From Acinetobacter higginsii (lineage in GTDB: Bacteria; Pseudomonadota; Gammaproteobacteria; Pseudomonadales; Moraxellaceae): DNA of 64,000 nt. Positions 10,421 to 21,400 of the stretch are shown here, piece by piece. The notes beneath the pieces are model-generated. The model had not been told where the DNA came from, did no database searches, and worked only from the letters and a program-made list of their open reading frames with translations. How positions within the stretch are numbered: position 1 is the stretch's first letter; each line of letters begins with the position of its first letter. The stretch covers positions 556,760 through 620,759 of the forward strand of contig NZ_KB850072.1 in the NCBI RefSeq assembly GCF_000369525.1. Direction: 5' to 3'. The translations under genes and the position numbers were made by a program.

Positions 10421-10618
10421 TTAACTCTCTTTAAAGGTTTCATTCAATGCTTGTTGCACTGCATCTACACGTGATTTACAGGCTTTGTATGCATTCATTG
10501 ACTCCTCAACAATCTTCATTAAGTTATCAATATCAGGCTCTTCCTGAGCTTCGAGCAGCGCCGCATTTTTTTTGAGCAGGCTATAACCGTCTTTAAAGCT
10601 TAATTCTTTTTTACTCAT
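10421..10618 (-). CDS. xseB: Exodeoxyribonuclease VII small subunit
   Basis: 65 residues from ATG 10618 (MSKKELSFKDGYSLLKKNAALLEAQEEPDIDNLMKIVEES...), the usual XseB size and all helical. The start overlaps the xseA stop by 8 bases in the arrangement ATGAGTAA, implying translational coupling; a TTG two codons upstream is less likely. XseB binds in several copies to one XseA to form exonuclease VII, which degrades single-stranded DNA to oligonucleotides in repair and recombination. Confidence 0.92.
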   Translation of the reverse strand: MSKKELSFKDGYSLLKKNAALLEAQEEPDIDNLMKIVEESMNAYKACKSRVDAVQQALNETFKES

Positions 10619-11879
10619 GATCAATGACCTCTTTGATATGACTTACATTGGCATGGATGTAACCATCATGCATTTCAACCGCGATGCTTGAGCCGACTTG
10701 TTGCACAGAGCGAATTGCTTTGTTTTCACTACGCACAATGGCATAGCCTTTGGCTAAAACATGTTTGGGATTTTGCAGTAATGTTTCCCGCATCAAGGCT
10801 TCGATTTGGGTCGAGGCTGTTTTAAGTTGCTGTTTCGCAAAATATTGTAGGGTTGATTTAGCAACTTGAAGGTGTAAATTACTGGCGCTGATTTGATTCT
10901 CAGCCTGTGATTTGATGACACTCATCAATCGATCATTTTGGCTTTGATAGGCGGTAATCTGATGTTGAGACAGTAGTTTGATGGTTTGTAGATGATTGAC
11001 GACATCTTGTGAGCGTTCTGCAATCAGATTCCGAATTCCTGCAATGACTTTACTGGGTGTATCAAAGGAACGATGTGCAATCTCATCTAAAATGGTTCGG
11101 TCTTTTTCATGTCCAATACCCACCCAGATCGGGACTTTACGTTTACACAGCAGGGCAGCCAGATCATAGTCATTTAAATAAGCTAAATCGTTGACTGCAC
11201 CACCACCACGAATGATCACGATCAGATCTGGCGGTAGGGTATAATCTTTTGCCCACTGGCGTAGCCCTGAGCCTAAAGACTCCATAATACTGTGTGCGGC
11301 GGTATTACCTTGAAAAGTCGCGGTGTGATAAACAAATTGACAGACACCGGCTTGATGTAATGCATCGGCATCTTTCTTGAAGTCACCTAAACCTGCTGCA
11401 TTTTCCGGAGCAATCACCAGAACATTTTCAATATCAAATGGGGCGGGTAGTTCCTTATTAAGATGAACCAATCCTTCACTGCTTAATCGCGCAAGAATCT
11501 GTTGATAACGCTTTGCAATATCGCCCAAGGTAAAGCTTGAGTCGATATCTTCAATATTGACCGAAAAGCCATATTGAGGATCAAAACGAGCCTTGATTTT
11601 AATTAGCACATTTAAATCTTTTGATAGTTCAATACCACTTTCGCGCTCAAACTTGAGCACCATTTTAGCCGCAGTGAATTTCCAAATCGTGGCTTTACAG
11701 CTTGCGATGACTTTATCGGTATCTTGTTCTTTTTCTGCCAGTTCAAGATAGTAATGCCCACCTTTAATATTTAAATTCCGAATCTCGGCTTTGACCCAGA
11801 CAGGCTCATCAAAAGACAGGCGAATGACTTCCTGTACCGCTGTGAGATAATCGCTAAGAGAGAATTGAGGTTCGGACAT
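10611..11879 (-). CDS. xseA: Exodeoxyribonuclease VII large subunit
   Basis: 422 residues from ATG 11879 (MSEPQFSLSDYLTAVQEVI); a GTG at 11906 would add nine residues and neither start has a clear ribosome site. The N-terminal OB fold binds single-stranded DNA (WVKAEIRNLNIKGGHYYLELAE). The catalytic core holds the ExoVII_large signatures DLIVIIRGGGAVNDLAYLNDYDLA and GIGHEKDRTILDEIAHRSFDTPSK. A long helical region and a C-terminal tail (LAKGYAIVRSENKAIRSV) complete the protein. With XseB it forms exonuclease VII. Confidence 0.94.
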   Translation of the reverse strand: MSEPQFSLSDYLTAVQEVIRLSFDEPVWVKAEIRNLNIKGGHYYLELAEKEQDTDKVIASCKATIWKFTAAKMVLKFERESGIELSKDLNVLIKIKARFDPQYGFSVNIEDIDSSFTLGDIAKRYQQILARLSSEGLVHLNKELPAPFDIENVLVIAPENAAGLGDFKKDADALHQAGVCQFVYHTATFQGNTAAHSIMESLGSGLRQWAKDYTLPPDLIVIIRGGGAVNDLAYLNDYDLAALLCKRKVPIWVGIGHEKDRTILDEIAHRSFDTPSKVIAGIRNLIAERSQDVVNHLQTIKLLSQHQITAYQSQNDRLMSVIKSQAENQISASNLHLQVAKSTLQYFAKQQLKTASTQIEALMRETLLQNPKHVLAKGYAIVRSENKAIRSVQQVGSSIAVEMHDGYIHANVSHIKEVIDHE

Positions 11880-12037
11880 TGGATTGAGTGATAAAGGGGA
11901 CAGCACTATAGTAGCAAATTGAGTCAGCTGATAACAAATCAGGCCTAAGATGTCGAAACTTATGCTTTAGATCGGCAGATAACGCATCTACAACGTATTC
12001 GTGTTGAACCCTGTAGATGCGAATGAGTGGCCATGTT

Positions 12038-13396
12038 TTAAAGTGATTTATTCCATTTCAAGACTTTAAATAATCCGAACATAAACATGATCCAGACCGG
12101 AATTAGAATCACAGACTCTTTAAAGCCTTGGGTCCACATGATGTACAGAATCATGACAATAAAGGCGAGAACCAGATAGTTGCTAAGTGGCGAGAACAAG
12201 GCTGGAAATTTTACAGTCTTGCCTTCTAATCGAATAGCCTGTTTAAATTTTAAATGGGTAAAGCTAATAATCGCCCAGTTTAGAACCAAGGCAGCGACAG
12301 CCATATACATCAGGTGGCTTAGCGCTTGTTCTGGCACAAAATAGTTCAGTAAGACACAGCCAAAAATCAAGATAGAAGAAAAGATCACCGCTGGCATTGG
12401 TACGCCTTGCTTGCTGACTTTGGCAAAAATCTTAGGGGCATTACCTTGTACTGCAAGCCCGAACAGCATACGACTATTGGCATACATGCCGCTGTTATAA
12501 ACCGAGAGTGCTGCGGTCAGAATAATAAAATTGAGTAAATGTGCGGCCCAATCAATGCCCAGTTGACTGAAAATCATCACGAAAGGGCTTTTATCCAAAC
12601 CACCCAGATCAAGTTGATTCCAAGGAATCAATGACATAATGATCGCCAGCGACGCTACATAAAAAATCAAGATTCGGAAAATCACCTGATTAATGGCTTG
12701 AGGAATACTTTTTTCTGGATTTTCTGCTTCAGCTGCAGTCATACCGATCAATTCAATGCCGCCAAAGGCAAACATTAAAAAGGCCAACATGTAAAACAAG
12801 CCTGAGAAGCCATGCGGAAAAAATCCGCCGTGTTGCCATAAATTAGTAAAGCTTGCAGTCGAATCAGCTCCCGCAGTCAGTAATAGGTACAAACCAAACA
12901 AGATCATTGAAATGACGGCAACAACCTTGATAATGGCCAACCAGAATTCGGATTCGCCATAAAATTTCACATTGCCCAGATTTAAGCAGGTGACGACAAT
13001 GAAGAAGAACAAAGTCGAGATCCACGCAGGGATATGTGGCCACCAATAATGGATATATTTGGCAATCGCTGTCAGCTCAGTCATTGCCACTAAAATATAA
13101 ACCACCCAGTAATTCCAACCTGATAAGAATCCAGCAAAATTTCCCCAATATTTTTGTGAGAAATAACTAAAAGAACCCGCTACAGGTTCTTCTACAATCA
13201 TTTCACCCATTTGTCGCATGATTAGAAATGCGATCAAACCGACAATGGCATAGCCTAAGATAATCGAAGGACCTGCGGACTGGATTGCCTGAGCTGAGCC
13301 TAAAAACAGACCTGTACCCACAGCACCACCCATCGCAATCAATTGGATATGGCGGTTTTTTAGTCCACGTTTTAATTGGGGAGAGGAATTACTCAA
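12038..13396 (-). CDS. aroP: Aromatic amino acid permease, AroP type
   Basis: 452 residues with about twelve membrane helices, APC superfamily (AAT family). The whole N-terminus (LKRGLKNRHIQLIAMGGAVG, then FLIMRQMGEMIVEEPVAGSF and SGWNYWVVYILVAMTELTA) is very close to E. coli AroP/PheP as I recall them. That points to proton-driven uptake of phenylalanine, tyrosine or tryptophan. Specificity within the AroP/PheP group cannot be told from sequence. It is a single-gene unit between xseA, which reads the same way, and the divergent CDI locus. Confidence 0.85.
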   Translation of the reverse strand: MSNSSPQLKRGLKNRHIQLIAMGGAVGTGLFLGSAQAIQSAGPSIILGYAIVGLIAFLIMRQMGEMIVEEPVAGSFSYFSQKYWGNFAGFLSGWNYWVVYILVAMTELTAIAKYIHYWWPHIPAWISTLFFFIVVTCLNLGNVKFYGESEFWLAIIKVVAVISMILFGLYLLLTAGADSTASFTNLWQHGGFFPHGFSGLFYMLAFLMFAFGGIELIGMTAAEAENPEKSIPQAINQVIFRILIFYVASLAIIMSLIPWNQLDLGGLDKSPFVMIFSQLGIDWAAHLLNFIILTAALSVYNSGMYANSRMLFGLAVQGNAPKIFAKVSKQGVPMPAVIFSSILIFGCVLLNYFVPEQALSHLMYMAVAALVLNWAIISFTHLKFKQAIRLEGKTVKFPALFSPLSNYLVLAFIVMILYIMWTQGFKESVILIPVWIMFMFGLFKVLKWNKSL

Positions 13397-13651
13397 AATA
13401 CGCTGCGCTGAACAAAAAAGAAGTGATTGTAATGGATCGCAAGGAGATCGACTAGTTTAGATAGGAGAATGCAGCTGTAATTTTATATCCCTATTTAGAT
13501 GTGGATATTTCAACATTAAATTTTGATCAGTTTTATTAGAATACTTATCTTCTCGTATTGAAAATCATAGGCAAGGTTAATTATTTCACTAATAAATATA
13601 GTGACTTGGTTATCTATTAATAAAAAAAACTTAAATCATTTGTTATTTCTA

Positions 13652-13679
13652 TTGAAAACTAAGTTGAATTTCGTACAAT
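13652..13679 (+). promoter_or_regulatory. Sigma-70-type promoter of the cdi operon
   Basis: -35 TTGAAA (13652-13657), 16-bp spacer, -10 TACAAT (13674-13679). The start of transcription would fall near 13686, about 30 bp before the cdiB ATG. Confidence 0.55.
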
Positions 13680-13698
13680 ACAGTCTTGTCTGTATTGT
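13675..13698. promoter_or_regulatory. Inverted repeat overlapping the cdi promoter -10
   Basis: Perfect 9-bp arms ACAATACAG (13675-13683) and CTGTATTGT (13690-13698) around a 6-nt spacer. Because the left arm overlaps the -10 hexamer, it could be an operator for a repressor. As RNA it would form a hairpin at the extreme 5' end of the message. Confidence 0.5.
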
Positions 13699-13716
13699 GT
13701 ATGAAAAATGTAGGAA

Positions 13717-15420
13717 ATGTATAGAAAATATTTCATGATTCCGCTGATCATATATTCAGGCTTTAGCTATGCCGAAGATCAGGTGAGTCAACAACAGACC
13801 CGAGATTATCTTTCTCAGAAACAACAGATTGACCAACTCACTCAATCTGTTGCGCCATTTATTCAGTTACAGCAAACAAAGGTTGATTCAAGCTATCCTT
13901 GGTTACAAAAAGAACCGATTTGTTTTGGCATTACATCTTTAGAGGTTGATGTTCCAAGCACACATCCCAGTATAAAAACCGCAGACTTTAATCGCATCTT
14001 TAAAGAGCTCAAGTATTCAGACAATAAGGTTTTAGGCCGCTGTATTGGTGAAAAAGGGCTTTCGGGCCTCGTGAATTACATCAATGAGCGACTGGTTCAA
14101 TTGGGTTATGTGTCTACTCAAGTGATTGTACCTGAACAGGATCTTGCGACAGGACATTTACGTTTAACTTTAATCCCTGGATTGATTGGGGAAATCCGAC
14201 TTAAAAATAGTAAAAACCAAACTTTGAATTACCGTTTGCCTATGCACGCAGGCGATATCCTCAATATTCGTCAACTGGAACAAATTCTAGAAACCTTTGC
14301 CCGTTTACAAGGGATGCAGACCAGTTTCGATATCTTACCCAGCCAAAAAAGTGCTGAAAATGCAGGTTATAGCGATGTCGAGATTGTATGGGAGATTCGG
14401 GAACAAAACTTTATCACTGCTGGATTGAATGATGCAGGCAGTAAAAGCTCTGGAAAATACCAAGGCTATGCCAGCTATGCTCTAGAAAACCCGCTTAATT
14501 TTGCGGATAGCCTATTTGTTTACTATACCCAGTCACTCAATGACTGGAACGCAGACCATACTGATTTTAATAACGTCTTTATTTCCTATGAAGTCCCGTA
14601 TCAAAACTGGCTGTTTAATATCAATGCCAGTCAATATACCAATACCCAAGAGTTGGAAGGCTTTGATCAGTGGTTCGATTATAAAACCATTAACAAAGAT
14701 TTTAACCTACAAGCACAGCGCGAACTTAGCCGCAGTAAATCCTACCGCCTTTCAGGCTATGCGCAACTGTACCGAAAATCGGCATCTAGTTTTATTGAAG
14801 ATGTCGAAATTGAAGTGCAGCGTAAACGCACAGCAGGTTGGGAGCTTGGCAGCAAATACCAGTTACGGCTCGGGCAGCAAACCATCAATGCTCAATTCAG
14901 CTACCGCAAGGGTACAGGCATCTTGGGGGGCAGCCAAACTGCTGAAGATATTACGGGTGAGGGTGATTCTCGCGCTGGAATTTGGAATGCTGCTTTTCAA
15001 TATGCAGTGCCATGGCAGACCGCTAACAATAACTTTATGTATCAGCTGAACTGGCAAGGACAGTGGAGTCCGCAGAAAGTGGTCAGTCAGGAAACTTTCA
15101 ATATTGGTGGACGCTACAGCATTCGCGGCTATCGGCCTGAGCAAAGCATCGTGGGCAGTAATGGGCATTATTTACAACAGACCGTGCATTGGCTCAATCC
15201 CATTTCTAATTTCTCACTCTACGCAGGGCTGGATCAAGGGCTGGTGACAGGAGAAGGCACTCAATATTACTCCGATCGTTATTTATTAGGCAGTGTGGTG
15301 GGTTTAAGAACTCAATTCAAACATATCAATGGTGAGCTTTTCGTGGGTCGGGGACTGGTTGCACCACAACATATCCAGAAAGACCTCATCACTGGTTTTA
15401 ATCTCTCATTTAACTATTAA
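13717..15420 (+). CDS. cdiB: CDI outer-membrane transporter CdiB (TpsB, FhaC/ShlB family)
   Basis: 567 residues, standard for two-partner-secretion transporters. A short signal peptide (MIPLIIYSGFSYA region) is followed by a Gln-rich N-terminal helix, and two POTRA domains span about residues 65-225 (GLSGLVNYINERLVQLGYVSTQVIVPEQDLATGHLRLTLIPG). A C-terminal 16-strand beta barrel follows, with FNIGGRYSIRGYRPEQS as the conserved VRGY/RGY-type loop-6 motif, ending in aromatic FNLSFNY. CdiB exports CdiA through the outer membrane. ATG 13717 sits almost on top of an AGGA motif; the alternative ATG 13735 would leave too short a signal. cdiA starts 32 bp downstream. Confidence 0.9.
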   Translation: MYRKYFMIPLIIYSGFSYAEDQVSQQQTRDYLSQKQQIDQLTQSVAPFIQLQQTKVDSSYPWLQKEPICFGITSLEVDVPSTHPSIKTADFNRIFKELKYSDNKVLGRCIGEKGLSGLVNYINERLVQLGYVSTQVIVPEQDLATGHLRLTLIPGLIGEIRLKNSKNQTLNYRLPMHAGDILNIRQLEQILETFARLQGMQTSFDILPSQKSAENAGYSDVEIVWEIREQNFITAGLNDAGSKSSGKYQGYASYALENPLNFADSLFVYYTQSLNDWNADHTDFNNVFISYEVPYQNWLFNINASQYTNTQELEGFDQWFDYKTINKDFNLQAQRELSRSKSYRLSGYAQLYRKSASSFIEDVEIEVQRKRTAGWELGSKYQLRLGQQTINAQFSYRKGTGILGGSQTAEDITGEGDSRAGIWNAAFQYAVPWQTANNNFMYQLNWQGQWSPQKVVSQETFNIGGRYSIRGYRPEQSIVGSNGHYLQQTVHWLNPISNFSLYAGLDQGLVTGEGTQYYSDRYLLGSVVGLRTQFKHINGELFVGRGLVAPQHIQKDLITGFNLSFNY

Positions 15421-15452
15421 GCAAATCTATTCATAGAAATATAGGTATAAAG

Positions 15453-18400
15453 ATGAATAAGCAATTTTACCGCACTAAATTTAATGCCAAACTTGGGACG
15501 TATGTCGCAGTATCTGAATTGGCAAAATCCCATCAGGGCGATACCTCTCCACGCATTAAAGCTTCAATCCACAATAATAATGTGACAGACTCAGGCATTG
15601 CGGCAGTTGGACAACGAACCTTAAAACAATTGGTACTGGCGCTTTCAGCCTTGATGGCGATTAGTCCGATTTATGCCAATGTCGTCGTCAATAATAATGC
15701 AGCTGCTGCGCATAAAGTGACCGTGCTCAAGGAAGGTAATGCAGCCAATGTCTGGATTACAGCACCCTCTGCATCAGGGGTATCACGTAATAGCTATACC
15801 CAGTTTGATGTGAATCAAAATGGTGTGATCCTAAATAACTCACGCGGCGCAGCAACCAGCCAAATTACCAAAACATCAATTGCAGCGAACCCGAATTTAG
15901 CCAAAGGGGCTGCGACCACGATTGTCAATGAAGTGGTTTCAAGCAACCCAAGTTTATTGCAGGGTAATCTTGAAGTCTTAGGATCACGAGCAAATGTAGT
16001 GATTGCTAACCCAACAGGCATTACTGTAAATGGTGGTGGATTTATCAATGCCAATCAAGTCACGCTATCAACCGGTGTGCTTGGGTATAACAGTGATGGT
16101 TCGATCAAACAGCATACGGTAAAACAAGGTGCAATCACGATTAATCCTGATGCCAATAATCGTGGACTCGGTGGCAATGCCAATAATCCCGTTGCATTAG
16201 AACTGTTAGGCCGTTCAATTGCGATTAATGCACCAGTGAATGCTACGACCATTACTGCTGTTACTGGGGCAAATACCATTGCGGCTGATACAGGAGAATT
16301 TGCTGCGACTACAGGCACAGGAACTGTACCAACCGTTGCGATTGATGTTGCGCAGTTAGGCGGGCTTTATGCCAATAGTATTTATTTGTATGCCAATGAA
16401 GCTGGTATAGGGGTCAATAATGCAGGCATGATTAAAGCCAAAAATAATTTAGTTCTTAACAGCAATGGTAAAATCACCAATACTGCAACAGGATTAATTC
16501 AAACCACAGATGCCACTAACGGCTTGATGTCTGTTCAGAGCAATCGAGCGGATGGACATGGTGACATTGTCAATCAGGGTAAAATCCAAAGTTCAAATGC
16601 CTTATTTGTGGATGCTGGACGTCACTTATATTTACAACAAGATAGTTATACAGGTGTCACTAATACGACTTCAAAGAACATTGTGTCTTTAAATGCCAAA
16701 GGTACGGTCGTAGGAACAGGTGCTGTCATCAAACAACATGGTGATGGTCAAGATGTTTACATCAATGCAGGCGGCGATATTAGTCTAACGGGTAAACAAG
16801 CAAGTGGGATTCAGAACAATATTGGCAGTAATGGTGGTGTCTATCTGAGTGCTGGTCGAAAGATTAAAGTAACTGATGGATTGATTACTAGTCGTAATGA
16901 TCTTGCAATCAGTTCAACAAATCAATTAGATCTGAAAGATTCAAATTTATACAGTAGAGATACTGGGATTTATATCAATAGTGTTGGAACCGATATTGCC
17001 AATGCTGCAATCAATGTCACTAATGCCGTACTTGATGCAAAAACAAAATTAGCGATTCAATCGTCAGGTTTATTAAACCTCACAGATTTAAGCTTGCCAA
17101 TTGCATCAGGACAAAGCAGTACCCGTGTGCAAGATGTGGTGTTCACTGCACAACAGAATCTAAACCTTAACCAGAACAAGCAAATGTTACAGCCGATTAA
17201 AGGCAAATTGGGCATTGCAGCAGGTGGAGATATTTCTTTGGCAACGGGATTGACGGGTGCCAATGTTGAGGTAAAAGGTTTACGTGGGATTGATATTGAG
17301 GGGACCAATGTTAAAACCAAGAATATTAAGCTATCTACGGCTGGAAACTTAAATATTACAGCGCAAAAGGACGTTAATTTACAAGACAATACCAGTCTAT
17401 GGGCATCATCAGGCAATATTAATGTATCTTCTTTAGGGGGCAACCTCACCACAACCAGCCTGACTGCATTGGCAAATAAAGGCAAAGTGTCATTACTTGC
17501 AGATAAAGATGTACGTTTAAATATCACTAAAATTAATAGTGCGGTAGAGGGAACCACTGCACTGGATCAGACCAATCAGAAATCAAAAATCACAGCAGGC
17601 CAAGATATTAATATTGGCTCAACCAACCAAGGGGCACTTTATCTCTATGCAGGAGATATTCAGTCTACGGCCGGAAATATTAATTTGATTGCCGATAAGA
17701 ATCTTAACTTATACCGTGCTGGAGATGTGAAGCAGGTTAAGAATGCTGATGGGACTTTTATCCCTAAAACTACCTATTTATGGTCGGACTTAAAGGCAAA
17801 AGATATTTCGTTTAAGTCAGCGACTGGCAATGTAGAACTACAATGGTTGAATGCCAATGCCACTAATGATCTTGTGGTTGATGCAAAAGGCCTGAGTCGT
17901 ATCTATGGCGGTGAATTAAAAAGTGGTCGGAATATTGAGTTGCATGGTGGAGACAACGTCAGACTCTGGGCTGTGAATAGCAATTCAGGCGCGCATACTG
18001 CGGTGAGTTCAGATAAGAATATTTATTTAAATAGTGATATTGATGCCAATGGTCAAACCAGTTGGGCAGCAGCAAGCACAGTCAATATGACTGCTGGTGG
18101 TTTACTGTCTTTAAAGAGTAAAGGTTTACAAGCGCATCAACGGACCAATTTAAAGGGTGGTGCCGTCAACATTGAAGCGGGCACAAGTTTGGATTGGAGA
18201 GATAAATATACGCTGACGGCGGTTGATAGTGCGATATTAAAGAACAATGCAGATCTAGCGCAGTTTAATGGTGATATTGGGATACAGACAGGAACTGGAA
18301 ATCTTACCATTACGCCAACCAATATTACCTTAAATGCTTATGGTGATATTGATCTTCGTGCTAAAGGTGGAGATCTAACCTTAGTTGGGATAGGTGGCAC

Positions 18401-21400
18401 ACAAGGTAATGGTTCAGAACAGGTTGTTAAGCTCAATACAGCTACTGGTGGGATAAGTCTTGAAGGGAAGAAAGTAGAGCTACAAGGCTCTCAATTAACT
18501 GCGTATAAAGATATATCTATTTTGGCGACTAATGGAGATTTGATTGTTGATGGAATAAAAAATAATCTCGTAAATAAAACTAAAACAGAGAAAAATATAG
18601 ATCTCACAAATACACAAAAAAGGGTACTAACAGAATTGGAACTTTTAAAAGGTCAACAGTTCTTAGATGACTATAGTAATATGGTTAAACTTTATGAGGA
18701 TTATGTGAAGGGTGGTTATGATACAAATCTTTATACTGCATATAATAAGGCATATGATGGTTTTATTAATAAATACCCAGTCAAACCTAATCCTAGCCTA
18801 CTTATATTTGGATTAACCCAACCAATTTTTCATAATATTTTATATGAAGCAAAACCAAGTACAAGGTTTGCTGCTTCATATGTTTTTTTTCCTAAATATG
18901 ATCAAGAATATTTAGAGACCTTACAATCAGATATAAATTTTTATAAAACGAATATCAATGGTTATGAACATGTTGGTTCAAAAATATCAAGTGTAAATGG
19001 CAATATTGGTTTGATTTCATCTAAAGGTATTTCTGTTAGCGGATCAAATATTTTAGCTTCGAATGGAATGATTGATGTTGAAGCTAGAGAGAGTTTAGCT
19101 GAATCATATACGTCAAATACTGTTAAAAAAGGAGGCCAGCCTCAAACCATGAATGCCAGTATCATCATGGATGGGACAGTTGATTTTTATGACAAAGGTG
19201 GAGTGAACGATACAAATTATAGTATGCGGACAATTTTAAATCCTACTATTGTTAATGGAACAAAGGGCATTAATATTCGAACACTAGGTAATACTGTAAA
19301 GGATAATTTAGTATTGCAAGCAGTAGGAGTGATTTCAGCACAAGGTGATGTGAAAATAGAATCAAATAAAAATATTTTATTTGATGCAGCTATAGAGCAA
19401 AGTTATGATCGCTCCACGCAGACTGAAAAGAGAAAGTCATGGGGAGGCCTTAAGAAAAAATATATTACAACAAAACGAGAAAATGAATCTACTAATGTAG
19501 CTTCCGTAGAGATACAAGCAAAAAATATTTCTATCGAGAGTAAAGAGAAAAATCCTCTGAATAATATTGATATTTATTCAGGTAAGTTTATTGCTGAAGG
19601 TGGTTTCGTTTCTATACGATCTGGAGGAAATTTAAACTTTTATACAACAGAGGAATTATCCAAAAGTAATACTGATGTGACAAAAAAATCCTCTTTTGCA
19701 GGTATCAAATATAATAGTTCTAAGACAAATACATCCCGAACTCAAATAAGTGAAATTCCTGCCGTACTAAAGGCAGATTATATTGGTACAAAATCAGGCT
19801 TTGATACTCGGTTAGAAGGTACAGAGTTTGAATATTTACGCTGGGCAAAGATTGAAGCTGGTGGAACTCTTTCTTTGTTGGTAGCAAAAAAAACAATCTC
19901 TGAGTTAACTAAAAATGAGAGTAACTCAGTTGTTTGGCAATCAATGCAAGACAAGGGATCAATCACTGAAACAGCAAAATTACCAAGTTTTAATGGTCCA
20001 GTTGCACCTACATTTATCGCAAATGGTGGATTAACTGTACAAGTGCCAATGGTTTCTGGTCAGAATAATGATGTTCATGCAGAAGTGATCAAACTTTCTA
20101 ACCAGCCTGGTAATGAATATCTGAAAGATCTCATTGCCCGAAAAGATGTGAATTGGGAAGCAGTAAAACTCGCACAAGAGAGTTGGAATTATAAACAGCA
20201 AGGTTTAACAGGTGCTGGGGCTGCTATTATTGCTATTATTGTGGTAGCAGTAACCGCTGGTGCTGGTGCTACAGCAGTAGGTGCTTTAGGCGGTACAGCA
20301 TCAACCTTGGGTGGATCTGCAGTTGCAATGAGTCAGGCAGCAATTACGACTTTAGCGACACAAGCGAGTGTAAGCCTGATTAATAATGGTGGGGATATTA
20401 CTAAGACTTTAAATGAGCTTGGTAGTAAAGAATCAGTAAGAGGTTTAGCGACAAGCATTGTAACAGCAGGTTTGCTGAGCCAAGTAAGTACAGCTTTAAA
20501 TCTCAAGCCTGATAGTACTTATTTTCCTGATCGTTTAATGAACAACTTTGCGAATTCAGTCGGTTCAACTTTAGTACAGACCGCGATTAATGGTGGAAAT
20601 CTACAGGATAATCTCGAAAAAGCTTTATTAGCTGGATTGGCAGGTGCATTACAAGGTGAATTAGCGAGTCAAATTGGTAATAGTTTAGATAAAGTTGATC
20701 CTAATACATTTGAATATGTTCTTCATAAAGTTGCTCATGCTGCTGCTGGCTGTGCAGCCGCAGCTGCAACGAAAGCGAGCTGTGAAGCAGGGGCTATTGG
20801 GGCTGGTGTAGGAGAAATCGTTGCAGGATTAATGCCTGATCCAGCTAATGGCATAGAATATACAGATGCAGAAAAACTAAAAATCCGAAATATAGGTAAA
20901 TTGGTTTCAGGCACTGTGGCAGCATATGCTGGTTATGATGTAAATACTGCTGCTAATAGTGCTGATACTGCAATTCAGAATAACTCTTTAGTTAAATTAG
21001 CGACCACGACTGGTAAAGTTTTAGTTAAGACTTTGGATGAGTTTAATGCATTAAGAAAAGCAGGAAAACAAGTTACAAAAGATGATATTGTGGCATCTCT
21101 AAAGAAACAGAGTGCAGATGAGCTTATAGGCATTGCAGATGATTTATTAGCAGTATTTGGTAGAGGTACCTCATCATTTGATCGTGCTTTAGCGGCAATA
21201 GACTTAATCGTTGGAACCGACTTAAAACCTGGTAAGGGAGATTCACTGAAACTTGCAAAGACTGAACTAGATAAATTAAAAACAGATCGTTCCTTTGTTC
21301 AAACAGTTTACCAAAATAAAGTTGATGTTATTACACGCAATAGATTGAATGGTAAGGAGTTTGAAACGAGCGCTGCTAGTAAGTTAGGAATACAACGTAA

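Larger units (their letters stand above)
13397..13716. other. AT-rich divergent region between aroP and cdiB
   Basis: A 320-bp gap with no gene. It must hold the promoters of aroP (leftward) and cdiB (rightward). The only clear elements are the cdiB promoter and the inverted repeat described separately; poly-A and poly-T runs around 13620-13650 make the DNA likely to bend. Confidence 0.5.

Noticed and set aside
14501-15049. 182-codon frame on the plus strand inside cdiB
   Set aside because: Out-of-frame shadow of the CdiB barrel, with no recognisable domain or start signal.
17057-17557. 166-codon open frame on the minus strand inside cdiA
   Set aside because: It is the antisense of regular FHA repeats; the composition is repeat-driven, there is no ribosome site, and cdiA is clearly coding through it.
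16000-19900. Repetitive structure considered as a CRISPR array or tandem repeat
   Set aside because: The repeats are degenerate protein-level beta-helix repeats in an open reading frame, without identical DNA repeats or regular spacers.
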